A program made the translations under genes and the position numbers. Shown here one piece after another: positions 7,550-14,776 of a stretch of 14,855 nt of DNA. Below the pieces are notes generated by a model. It was not told the origin of the DNA, made no database searches, and was given only the letters and a program-made list of their open reading frames with translations. The stretch comes from DAONLM01 sp035406685 (GTDB lineage Bacteria > Spirochaetota > GWE2-31-10 > MWDO01): positions 1 to 14,855 of the forward strand of contig DAONLM010000055.1 of NCBI GenBank assembly GCA_035406685.1, written 5' to 3'. Every line of letters begins with the position of its first letter. The first letter of the stretch is position 1.

Positions 7550-8365
7550 ATGGAATGGCAAAAGTTGACTGATGAAGAGTTTCATAAATTTGCAGAATTA
7601 ATTCATGAGATATCTGGTATTTTTATGAAGGATACGAAAATAACTCTCCTTTCTAATAGATTAAGGAAAAGGTTGAGAGAAAAAAATTTTAGCACTTTTG
7701 AAGAATATTACAATTATATAAAAAAAAATAATGATCCAAAAGAACTTGATGAGATGCTTAATGTTGTTTCAACCAATGAGACATATTTCTTCAGAAATAT
7801 AAAACATTTTGAGGCTCTTGTGGATGAAATTATTCCAAGAATGATAGAAAATCATAGATATCCCATTAAAATATGGAGTGCTGGATGTTCCACTGGTGAA
7901 GAGCCTTACACAATTGCAATTCTTCTTGATGAAAAGGGGCTTCTTGATAAAAAATATGTTGAAATATATGGCTCAGATATAAATACTAAGGTTCTTGAGG
8001 ATGCTAAAGAGGGAATTTATGATGTTAAGAAATTAAGAACAACTCCCGAAAAATATATATTAAAATATTTTGATAAAACTGTCGAAAATTATTATGCATT
8101 GAAAAAGAATATAATTAATTCTGTTAGATTTAGCAGGGTTAATCTTAAAAAAGATAATTTTGCCAATGATTATGATATTATTTTTTGTAGAAATGTAATG
8201 ATATATTTTGATAAAGATGATCAAAAATTAGTAGTTGATAAATTTTATAAAAGTTTAAAAAAAGGGGGATATCTGTTTATAGGACATAGTGAGTCACTTT
8301 ATTTTATAAACAATGACTTTAAATATTTGAAAATTGGGGAAGCACCAGTATATTATAAAGAATAA
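7550..8365 (+). CDS. cheR: Chemotaxis protein methyltransferase CheR
   Basis: CheR transfers methyl groups from S-adenosylmethionine to glutamates of chemoreceptors, setting adaptation against the esterase CheB. The 271-residue length is standard. An N-terminal helical domain (~1-75) leads into NETYFFR (76-82), a CheR hallmark. Then come the SAM-binding loop IWSAGCSTGEEPY (108-120), GSDIN (141-145), IFCRNVMIYF (211-220) and the closing GGYLFIGHSESL (239-250). No receptor-tethering pentapeptide-binding extension or TPR tail follows. AAAGGA at 7538-7543 fixes the start. cheA begins 10 bases after the stop, so the two are co-transcribed. cheB is not in the window. Confidence 0.97.
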   Translation: MEWQKLTDEEFHKFAELIHEISGIFMKDTKITLLSNRLRKRLREKNFSTFEEYYNYIKKNNDPKELDEMLNVVSTNETYFFRNIKHFEALVDEIIPRMIENHRYPIKIWSAGCSTGEEPYTIAILLDEKGLLDKKYVEIYGSDINTKVLEDAKEGIYDVKKLRTTPEKYILKYFDKTVENYYALKKNIINSVRFSRVNLKKDNFANDYDIIFCRNVMIYFDKDDQKLVVDKFYKSLKKGGYLFIGHSESLYFINNDFKYLKIGEAPVYYKE

Positions 8366-8375
8366 GGGGAAAAGC

Positions 8376-10895
8376 ATGGCTTTTATTGATGAAAAAAAGA
8401 TTCAACATGCCTTTTTAGAGGAAGTTGGAGAATTATTAGAAAACTTAAATCAAAAATTACTCGACTTGGAACAGGAACCTCAAAATAAAGATGTTATAAA
8501 TGAAATTTTTAGATTAACGCATAGTATAAAGAGTGAATCAGCTCTTGTTGGTTTTAAAAATATCTCTACAATAGCTCATAAAATGGAGGATATATTTGAA
8601 AGAGTAAGAAGAGGTGTTCTTATAGTAAATAAACAGATAATGGATGCTCTATTTTCTGCTTATGATAGAATAATGGCTTTGATTGCTGCAATTCAAAATG
8701 AACAGGATGAATCTTCTTTTGATATAAGCGATGTTGTAAATCCTCTGCTGGAAGTATTAAAAGAAAAACCTATGGAAACAAAGAAGTTAGAAGATGTAAA
8801 AAGTAAAGGGAAAGAGGTAAAGACTCCACCAACACAGGAAAAATTTGGAACAGAATTAAAAGTAATTACAGGTGTAGCAAAGGATATAAAAAATGCTAAT
8901 TTCACTGATTCTGAGATTGATATAATTGAAGAAAATCTTAATCAGGGGGCAACATTTTATAAAATTATTTTTAATCTTGAAAAAGATTGTGACATGAGAT
9001 ATCCGAGGGCATATCTTGTTTATAATAATTTTTCTAATAATGGCACTGTTGTTAAGACAATTCCAGATCTAATGCAGGAGACAGAGGACGAAAAATTCGG
9101 GTCTCTTGAATTATATCTTTTATCCAGTCAGCCAGAAAAAAAATTAATTGAGTGTGCAGAAGTCGATCAGGTTGAGAGATTAGAGATATATAAAATAGAC
9201 AGAAATTTATTGATAGAACAATTAAGTCTTTCTTCTTCTATAGAAACAAGTAACAAAACTGATATTCTAACATCAGAAGATATTCAAAAGGCAGAAATGC
9301 TTGAGAAAGAGTGGGAGAAACAGTACCAGCAGCAAAAACAGAAAGAGGAAAAGATTGAGGAGAGAAAGGAGGGTATTCAACAGGAAAAGAGTGAAGATCT
9401 ACAAAAAGAGATTAAGAAAGATGACAAAAAAAGTAATATTGCACCTGGAGTAAAAGAGATTCAGAAACAGACTATTAGAGTAGATATTGAAAGATTGGAT
9501 AATCTTATGAACCTTGTAGGAGAACTGATAATAAATAGATCAAGATTTGTTCAGATTTATAATAAATTAAATGAAAATGTTGATATTCAAGAAATAAAGG
9601 CCGAAATAGAAGATGCTACAAATGAGCTGGACAGAATAGCAGATTTGATGCAGATGGGTATGATGCAGGCAAGGATGGTTCCTATTGGCAATGTATTTTC
9701 AAAATTTCCAAGGATGGTTAGAGACCTTGCAAGCCAGCTTAATAAAGCTGTGGATTTAGAGATAATAGGTGAAAGCACTGAAATAGATAGAACTGTAATT
9801 GAATTAATAGCTGATCCTTTGACTCACTTAATAAGAAATTGTGTTGATCATGGACTTGAAAGTCCGGACGAAAGAGCAAAATTGGGTAAACCTAGACAGG
9901 GTAAAGTTATTTTAAAGGCATATCAGGAGGGGTCAAGTATTTATATAGAGGTTTCGGATGATGGGAAAGGGATAAGTATTGAGGCTATTAAAGAGAAGGT
10001 ATTAGAAAAAAATATGGCAACTCCTCAACAATTAGCAAACATGCCGGTATCTGAAATCCTAAATTATATTTTTGAGCCAGGTTTTAGTACAAAAAAAGAA
10101 ATTACAAGTACCTCAGGCCGTGGGGTTGGGATGGATGTTGTAAAGACTCAAATTGAAAAGTTAAGAGGTAGAATAGATATTCATACAACACAAGGTAAAG
10201 GAACAAAATTTGTTATAGTATTGCCTCTCACTTTAACTATTGTGGAGGCCCTTCTTGTTAATGTGCAGAAGAATATTTTTGCAATTCCAATTGCAGTAGT
10301 CGAAGAGACTATAAAAATTCATAGAAATGAAATAAAGGATTTTGATGATTATAAGATTTATAATTTAAGAAATGAGACACTTGCGATTATATATCTTTCT
10401 GATTTGGTAGGATTGCCACGAGAAAAGGAGTCAGATGAGATTTATATTGTTGTTGTTACTTTTGAGAGAAGAAAGATAGGATTGGTAGTTAATGATTTGA
10501 TGGGGGAACAGGATATTGTTATTAAGGGATTGGATGAGGTTTTAAAAAATAATGAGGGAATAGCTGGGGCTGCTATTCTTGGAGATGGTAAGATTGCTTT
10601 AATTCTTGATACCTCTACACTGGTTAAAGTAGCATTAAGGGAGATAAATAAGATTGCAGAACAGTATGATTTTTATCAGGACGGAAATGTTTCTTACGGA
10701 TTAAATCAACTTTATGATTTATATAATGAAAAAAATAGACAGGATTCAAAAACTTCTAATATTAATCAGAATGTTCCTAATCTTAATATTTCTAATACTC
10801 AAAATATAAATCAAGTTCAAAAAGAGATAGAAAAGGATAAAAATTTAGAGGCAATTAGTGAAATATTAAAAGATATTGGTGCTGATATGAAATAA
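8376..10895 (+). CDS. cheA: Chemotaxis histidine kinase CheA
   Basis: CheA autophosphorylates and passes phosphate to CheY (and CheB) in receptor arrays. Domains in 839-residue numbering: Hpt P1 (~9-105) with the phosphoacceptor H49 in LTHSIKSESA; a P2-like response-regulator docking domain (~160-275, strand FYKIIFNLEKDCD); a charged Q/E/K linker (~300-355); dimerisation helices P3 (~365-435, NLVGELIINRSR); the ATPase P4 with N box HLIRNCVDHG (484-493), DDGKGI and GRGVGMDVV (582 on); and a CheW-like P5 (~620-760). An unusual ~75-residue tail follows, Asn/Gln-rich and ending in a short helix (LEAISEILKDIGADMK). An upstream in-frame ATG at 8334 lies inside cheR and lacks a ribosome binding site; GGGGA at 8366-8370, five bases before ATG 8376, supports this start. 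All catalytic boxes look intact. No cheW or cheY follows. Confidence 0.97.
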   Translation: MAFIDEKKIQHAFLEEVGELLENLNQKLLDLEQEPQNKDVINEIFRLTHSIKSESALVGFKNISTIAHKMEDIFERVRRGVLIVNKQIMDALFSAYDRIMALIAAIQNEQDESSFDISDVVNPLLEVLKEKPMETKKLEDVKSKGKEVKTPPTQEKFGTELKVITGVAKDIKNANFTDSEIDIIEENLNQGATFYKIIFNLEKDCDMRYPRAYLVYNNFSNNGTVVKTIPDLMQETEDEKFGSLELYLLSSQPEKKLIECAEVDQVERLEIYKIDRNLLIEQLSLSSSIETSNKTDILTSEDIQKAEMLEKEWEKQYQQQKQKEEKIEERKEGIQQEKSEDLQKEIKKDDKKSNIAPGVKEIQKQTIRVDIERLDNLMNLVGELIINRSRFVQIYNKLNENVDIQEIKAEIEDATNELDRIADLMQMGMMQARMVPIGNVFSKFPRMVRDLASQLNKAVDLEIIGESTEIDRTVIELIADPLTHLIRNCVDHGLESPDERAKLGKPRQGKVILKAYQEGSSIYIEVSDDGKGISIEAIKEKVLEKNMATPQQLANMPVSEILNYIFEPGFSTKKEITSTSGRGVGMDVVKTQIEKLRGRIDIHTTQGKGTKFVIVLPLTLTIVEALLVNVQKNIFAIPIAVVEETIKIHRNEIKDFDDYKIYNLRNETLAIIYLSDLVGLPREKESDEIYIVVVTFERRKIGLVVNDLMGEQDIVIKGLDEVLKNNEGIAGAAILGDGKIALILDTSTLVKVALREINKIAEQYDFYQDGNVSYGLNQLYDLYNEKNRQDSKTSNINQNVPNLNISNTQNINQVQKEIEKDKNLEAISEILKDIGADMK

Positions 10896-10934
10896 TTTTT
10901 GAATAGAGATCGAGTTTTTAAAATATATAGTATG

Positions 10935-10949
10935 TGATTTTATTTTTAG
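10935..10949 (-). repeat. Solitary core of the dispersed repeat (copy E)
   Basis: The plus strand reads TGATTTTATTTTTAG, the exact reverse complement of the right end of copy B (11651-11665). Only the core is present. It sits alone in the gap after cheA (10896-11032). Confidence 0.55.
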
Positions 10950-11005
10950 AAAATTAAAATGATAGATTTATCCTTATGTGAGTTTTGACCAAGAGATATA
11001 AAAGG

Positions 11006-11036
11006 GTAAAAATTTAAATCAAATATTAATTTTTAC
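11006..11036. terminator. Weak hairpin between cheA and the ribbon-helix-helix gene
   Basis: GTAAAAATT (11006-11014) pairs with AATTTTTAC (11028-11036) around a 13-base AT loop, overlapping the stop codon of the minus-strand gene. The T tracts on either side are poor, so termination in either direction is only possible. No better hairpin was seen after cheA. Confidence 0.3.
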
Positions 11037-11551
11037 AGGAATTTTATTTCAATTAGCCGAAATTTTGAGTCAAAAGTAAGTAAGAAATACTCGTCGGGCT
11101 GGGGATGGCGACGGATATCAGGCGGCATCACCTTCCCCTTATCTTTCTTCACAACCAAAGCCTTCCTTGTTTTTAATTCTTCAAGTTTATTTTTTAGTAT
11201 CTCAATTTTATTTTCAAACTCCTCTTCACCAAAAATCTCAATTCCCATAAAGTATTCCTCTAGTATTTCCCTTACAAGCACAGCCATACTGAATGTATTC
11301 AAATGGCTATGAATTAGTTTCAATTGGTTATACAATTTTTTACTAAGATATACTCTTACTCTATTTGTTGCACATACTATGGGGTAGTCTTTCTCCCTTC
11401 TTTTTTCTTTGAGATGCTTTTTTTCAATAATAGGAATAACCTTCTCAAAAATTTCTCTTATTAAATGAGAAAATGGGATAGATCTCTTTTTTGCTAAATT
11501 TTTAATTTTATCTAATAAAAGTTTATTAAGAACAAAATCATATTTTATCAT
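11033..11551 (-). CDS. Protein with two ribbon-helix-helix-like segments
   Basis: This 172-residue basic protein is not a recognised family member. Two segments resemble the strand-helix-helix unit of MetJ/Arc-type DNA-binding proteins: residues ~3-42 (YDFVLNKLLLDKIKNLAKKR, then FSHLIREIFEKV) and ~64-102 (RVRVYLSKKLYNQLKLI, then SMAVLVREILEEYF). Together they could form one pseudo-dimer. A probable coiled coil (~110-130) and a proline-rich link (PPDIRRHPQPDEY, 143-155) follow, ending in two short strands (YFLLTFDSKFRLIEIKFL). A perfect AGGAGG lies 7 bases before ATG 11551. Repeat copy B is directly upstream and probably contains the promoter. DNA behind residues ~138-154 is far more GC-rich than anything nearby. 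Inference: a DNA-binding protein, possibly autoregulatory and one of several paralogues linked to the repeat. The domain call is by eye. Confidence 0.7.
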   Translation of the reverse strand: MIKYDFVLNKLLLDKIKNLAKKRSIPFSHLIREIFEKVIPIIEKKHLKEKRREKDYPIVCATNRVRVYLSKKLYNQLKLIHSHLNTFSMAVLVREILEEYFMGIEIFGEEEFENKIEILKNKLEELKTRKALVVKKDKGKVMPPDIRRHPQPDEYFLLTFDSKFRLIEIKFL

Positions 11552-11582
11552 AGTTTTTTCCTCCTGAAATAAAAATTGTTTT

Positions 11583-11665
11583 CTAATTATTAATCACAAA
11601 ATTTTTGAGAAAATCCTTTACAAAATTTGAATAAAAATTTAAAAAAAATCCTAAAAATAAAATCA
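11583..11665 (+). repeat. Dispersed ~80-bp repeat, copy B
   Basis: Matches copy A from CTA-TTAATCACAAAATTTTT through CCTAAAAATAAAATCA with few substitutions and one ~3-base gap in the A/T middle. It ends 31 bases before the ATG of the ribbon-helix-helix gene. On the minus strand it forms that gene's upstream region, leading through GTGATTAATAATTAG to AGGAGG. Confidence 0.85.
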
Positions 11666-11702
11666 TAGACTAGATTTATCTTTTATACAACAATATAAAA
11701 TA

Positions 11703-11731
11703 GTGACAAATATTCTTTTTTGTAGTATATT
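11703..11731 (+). promoter_or_regulatory. Probable promoter of rsmD
   Basis: GTGACA (11703-11708), a 17-base spacer and TATATT (11726-11731) give a reasonable sigma-70-type match. The leader would be about 30 bases, ending in AAGGGA before ATG 11768. Confidence 0.55.
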
Positions 11732-11767
11732 TACAGAAATGTTTTCTTTGATTTAAAAAAGGGATAT

Positions 11768-12319
11768 ATGAAAAAAAGATATCTACATGTTATTGCCGGA
11801 AAAATAAAAGGAAGAAGAATAGAATGCCCACCAGGTGAAATTAGACCCATGACCTCAATAGTAAAAGAGGCTCTTTTTAATATAATTGGTGATTGTTCGG
11901 GAATGAAAATACTGGATTTATTTTCTGGTTCTGGTTCAATAAGTATTGAGGCATATTCAAGAGGTGCAGAAAGTGCAGTTATTGTAGAAAAAGACTATGG
12001 TAAAAAAGAGACAATATTAAAAAATTTATCTCATAGTGGATTTACAAATGCTAAAGTGATAATATCTGATGCTTTTTCTTATTGCAGAAATTGCAATGAG
12101 AAATTTGATTTTATAATGATAGATCCGCCTTATAGAATGGAAAATAAGGAAGATCTTATAAAAATAATTTCTGAAAGAGATCTTCTTACTGAGAATGGCT
12201 TTGTTGTTATTCAACTTCCAAAAAAATATAAAATAGATCAACAAATTGGAGATTTATACTGTTACGATAGAAGAAGTTATGGATTAAATAGTATTTTATT
12301 TTTTAAAAGGATAAAGTAG
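11768..12319 (+). CDS. rsmD: 16S rRNA (guanine-966-N2)-methyltransferase RsmD
   Basis: RsmD methylates N2 of G966 of 16S rRNA on the small subunit, using S-adenosylmethionine. The 183-residue length is typical. The N-terminus has the family's VIAGKIKGRRI (8-18) and IRPMTSIVKEALFNII (25-40, usually RPTxDRVREALFN). The SAM-binding loop is LDLFSGSGSISIEAYSRGA (49-67), an acidic motif follows at IVEKD, and the catalytic DPPY is at 119-122. AAGGGA lies just before the start. The usual partner coaD, often downstream in other bacteria, is absent; instead the gene converges on hisZ, ending at the base before the hisZ stop codon. Confidence 0.95.
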   Translation: MKKRYLHVIAGKIKGRRIECPPGEIRPMTSIVKEALFNIIGDCSGMKILDLFSGSGSISIEAYSRGAESAVIVEKDYGKKETILKNLSHSGFTNAKVIISDAFSYCRNCNEKFDFIMIDPPYRMENKEDLIKIISERDLLTENGFVVIQLPKKYKIDQQIGDLYCYDRRSYGLNSILFFKRIK

Positions 12320-12360
12320 CTATTTATATTGAATATAAATAGCTTTATCTTTTATTTTTT
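12314..12360 (+). terminator. Hairpin terminator spanning the rsmD and hisZ stop codons
   Basis: AGCTATTTATATT (12318-12330) pairs with AATATAAATAGCT (12332-12344). The stem extends through AAAG/CTTT with a small bulge. On the plus strand a T-rich tract (12345-12360) follows, making a good terminator for rsmD. On the minus strand the tail is weaker, so it may serve hisZ less well. It lies entirely within coding ends. Confidence 0.7.
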
Positions 12361-13417
12361 TTATTGCCAGTGCAAAATCATTATCAGAATCAGAGTCAAC
12401 CTTTATAACTTCTTTATTTTCAGAGTTTATTTTGAAATTCTTACTTAAAATTTTTTCTAATGGATAAAGCCAGAAACTAAAACCTATTGCCTTTTTTCTT
12501 ACTCCGAGTTTATCAAACAAAAGATCATATCTACCTCCAGAGGCAATTGGAACCTCAACATTTTTTGAATATACATGAAAAATTATACCATTGTAGTAAC
12601 TAAAATATGGTAATTCAGACATATCAAAAATTATCTTTTGATCATAACCTAAATTATAAAGTCTTTTACCAATATTAATAAGTGCTTGAAGACTTTTTTT
12701 ATTTTTTTCTGAAATAGTTATGTTTTCTAATTCTTTTAGATTGCCAATAAATTGGGCTACTTTAATACAATCTTCTATATCCTGAGGTTCTATTTTTAGA
12801 TCTTTTAATCTCTTTTCTAATTTTAAAAAATCTCTTATTCTTATGAATTTTAAAATTTCGCTCAGATCATTTTCTTCAATATTGCCCAATATTTTTTGAT
12901 AAAAAGAGATATCACCAATATGGAGTAAAAAGTCTTTAATTCCTAATAAATCAAGAGACTCAATAAGAATCAATAAAATCTTTATCTCTTCAGAAGTAAA
13001 ATCACTATTCAACTTGCTACTAACTATTTCACATCCAATCTGATAATATTCTTCCAGTTCAAAAGATTTTGTGGATCTTATAATAGAGTCAGAATAGTAA
13101 TATCTTAATATTTTTGACTTTTCACTACTTCGCGATGCAATCAATTTAGAGGCAAAAAGAGTTATATCATTTCTTAAAAATACAATATCACCATCCCTAT
13201 TTACAAATCTTATGCAACTTTTATCTTTGTCATTTTCCTTAAATATTTCATAATATGGCTCAAAATAATCAATTAATGGTGGTTCAATTAAAAAAAAACC
13301 GCATTTCTCAAAAAAAGAGCCTAAGGTTTTTTCTATACTATTCCTAAAAATAGCCTCTTCAATGTAAAATGGTTTACTACCTGGTGGTGTATTTAAAAAT
13401 TTTAATCTTTTTTGCAT
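12320..13417 (-). CDS. hisZ: ATP phosphoribosyltransferase regulatory subunit HisZ
   Basis: HisZ is a catalytically idle histidyl-tRNA synthetase paralogue that binds and activates short-form HisG, the first enzyme of histidine synthesis. The 365-residue protein keeps the synthetase core but has no anticodon-binding domain. Visible motifs: TPPGSKPF (10-17), LRNDITLFASK (81-91, the counterpart of LRpDmT), ELEEYYQIGCEI (120-131), ASGGRYDLL (292-300) and KAIGFSFWL (309-317). The GxGxGF-type active site of true HisRS is not kept. Being a divergent HisRS relative is the main alternative, but the missing C-terminal domain argues against it. AAGGA lies 5 bases before the start and overlaps the stop of the upstream PAP2-like gene (8-base gap), so it is the last gene of a three-gene operon. 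hisG is not in the window. Confidence 0.85.
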   Translation of the reverse strand: MQKRLKFLNTPPGSKPFYIEEAIFRNSIEKTLGSFFEKCGFFLIEPPLIDYFEPYYEIFKENDKDKSCIRFVNRDGDIVFLRNDITLFASKLIASRSSEKSKILRYYYSDSIIRSTKSFELEEYYQIGCEIVSSKLNSDFTSEEIKILLILIESLDLLGIKDFLLHIGDISFYQKILGNIEENDLSEILKFIRIRDFLKLEKRLKDLKIEPQDIEDCIKVAQFIGNLKELENITISEKNKKSLQALINIGKRLYNLGYDQKIIFDMSELPYFSYYNGIIFHVYSKNVEVPIASGGRYDLLFDKLGVRKKAIGFSFWLYPLEKILSKNFKINSENKEVIKVDSDSDNDFALAIKKIKDKAIYIQYK

Positions 13418-13425
13418 TTTTATCC

Positions 13426-13932
13426 TTAATTAGTAAAAAAATTATAAAAAAATAGATAAAAGATAAATGTATATAAGAATGCAAAAATAACTCCAACAAT
13501 TATTTCTGGAACAGTATGAGCAATATATTTTGGTAATTTAATATAAGAATATTCTGGGTTTTTACTGACTATCTCTTTCAAACAATCATTAATTCTATCA
13601 ACTGTTCCTCTAAATTTTATAGCATCGATTAAGACTATTGCAGCAACAACAATACCAATAGCAAAAAATGGACTTGTCCACCCATATTCTGGATCAAGTG
13701 CTATTCCAAAGAGAAAAGAGGCGACAAAAACTGTATGACTTGACGGCATTCCCCCATAACTTGTCATTACTTTTAGTGATAATTTCTTATTCTTTATTAT
13801 ATTTATTATAACCTTAACAATCATTGAAAAAATTTGGGCTGTTGTTGCCAAAATTAACACTCTATTATTAAATGCAGAAAAAAAGGATAAAATTTGTTTT
13901 AAAAGTATATTAAAATTATTTCCAATTTCCAT
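13426..13932 (-). CDS. Divergent PAP2 family membrane protein (DUF212 type)
   Basis: A 168-residue membrane protein of the divergent PAP2 group, relatives of acid phosphatase/vanadium haloperoxidase enzymes acting on lipid phosphates. Family marks are SYGGMPSSHTVFVAS (58-72), GWTSPFFAIGIVVAAIVLIDA (84-104) with the conserved DA, and HTVPEIIVG (139-147, the counterpart of GHTPLEVxxG). The usual DAxGVRR stretch is changed to DAIKFRGTVDR. About five hydrophobic helices (~25-47, 62-80, 86-106, 139-165) place it in the membrane. GAGG six bases before ATG 13932 supports the start. It lies 17 bases after the Nif3-like gene and 8 bases before hisZ. The true substrate is unknown for the family. Confidence 0.9.
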   Translation of the reverse strand: MEIGNNFNILLKQILSFFSAFNNRVLILATTAQIFSMIVKVIINIIKNKKLSLKVMTSYGGMPSSHTVFVASFLFGIALDPEYGWTSPFFAIGIVVAAIVLIDAIKFRGTVDRINDCLKEIVSKNPEYSYIKLPKYIAHTVPEIIVGVIFAFLYTFIFYLFFYNFFTN

Positions 13933-13949
13933 TTATTACCTCATAAATT

Positions 13950-14711
13950 TTAAAGTCCTGTTGGTATATCACAAAAAATTGTATATATTTTAAATTCCTC
14001 TTCAATCTTATTCTGAATTGCTTTTATACCAAAAGTCTCTGTATGATAATGTCCAGCAAACAGAACATTTATATTATTTTCTAAAGCTGTATGATATATT
14101 TCATGGGATGATTCACCAGTAATAAAAAGATCAAGTTTTTCTTCTATAGCATCATAAACATTATCGCTTGCTCCACCTGATACCACTCCTATCTTTTTTA
14201 TCTCTTTTTTCCCAAATCCTAAATAACTAACGTTATTTTTATTTAAAATAACACCTAATTTATCACATATATTCTCTATAGTTATTGGCTTTTCACACTC
14301 ACCTTTAAATCCTATAAGATTTCCTTTATATTTCCCAAAAGGCTGCATGTTGATTATCCCTAATTTTTTTAAAATTTGAGCATTATTGCCATATTCTGGG
14401 TGAGCATCAAGAGGGAGATGATAGGATATCAATCCTAAATTATTTTCAAGCATTAACTTTAGTCTTTTTTTTATTATACCTGTTACTGGTTCTACCTTTC
14501 CCCAAAAAATACCATGATGAGTTATTAAAAGAGAACATCCCTCTTTTATTGCCTTCTCCATTGCAGCAAAAGATGCATCAACTGCAAAGGCTATTTTTTT
14601 TATTTCGTTGCCATCATTTTCTACCTGAATACCATTGATGGCAATATCACTCATATTATTAGGATCGAGTATCTCTTTTAGAAAATTATTTATCGTAAAA
14701 ATATTAGTCAT
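13950..14711 (-). CDS. Nif3-like dinuclear metal-centre protein (YbgI/YqfO family)
   Basis: A member of the Nif3/YbgI family, often annotated as GTP cyclohydrolase I type 2, though that activity is uncertain for most members. The 253 residues match the short form without the YqfO insert. Metal ligands are visible: THHG (H65, H66), PLDAHP (D102), and GHYHTE near the C-terminus (H221, H223, E225). NGIQV at 26-30 corresponds to the usual DNVGLQVG. GVVSGGASD (175-183) and DLFITGE (194-200) are also typical. It is the first gene of the operon with PAP2 and hisZ. A good promoter lies so close that the mRNA may be leaderless; no Shine-Dalgarno is evident. Confidence 0.92.
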   Translation of the reverse strand: MTNIFTINNFLKEILDPNNMSDIAINGIQVENDGNEIKKIAFAVDASFAAMEKAIKEGCSLLITHHGIFWGKVEPVTGIIKKRLKLMLENNLGLISYHLPLDAHPEYGNNAQILKKLGIINMQPFGKYKGNLIGFKGECEKPITIENICDKLGVILNKNNVSYLGFGKKEIKKIGVVSGGASDNVYDAIEEKLDLFITGESSHEIYHTALENNINVLFAGHYHTETFGIKAIQNKIEEEFKIYTIFCDIPTGL

Positions 14712-14718
14712 GTTTTCT

Positions 14719-14747
14719 CATATACTAAAAATAAGGAAGTTAGTCAA
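14719..14747 (-). promoter_or_regulatory. Sigma-70-type promoter of the Nif3-PAP2-hisZ operon
   Basis: On the minus strand TTGACT (14747-14742), a 17-base spacer and TATATG (14724-14719). The -10 ends only 7 bases before ATG 14711, so the transcript would start at or one base before the start codon. Confidence 0.65.
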
Positions 14748-14776
14748 TAGTTATTTTATTTTTTTGTGATAGAGGT

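Noticed and set aside
8334..8375. Longer cheA starting at an in-frame ATG inside cheR
   Set aside because: The 14 extra residues lie in cheR coding sequence and have no ribosome binding site; GGGGA before ATG 8376 is a clear signal and the Hpt domain starts right after it.
10896..11032. Small gene or RNA in the gap after cheA
   Set aside because: No ribosome binding site with a usable frame and no strong secondary structure; only the repeat core and a weak hairpin were found.
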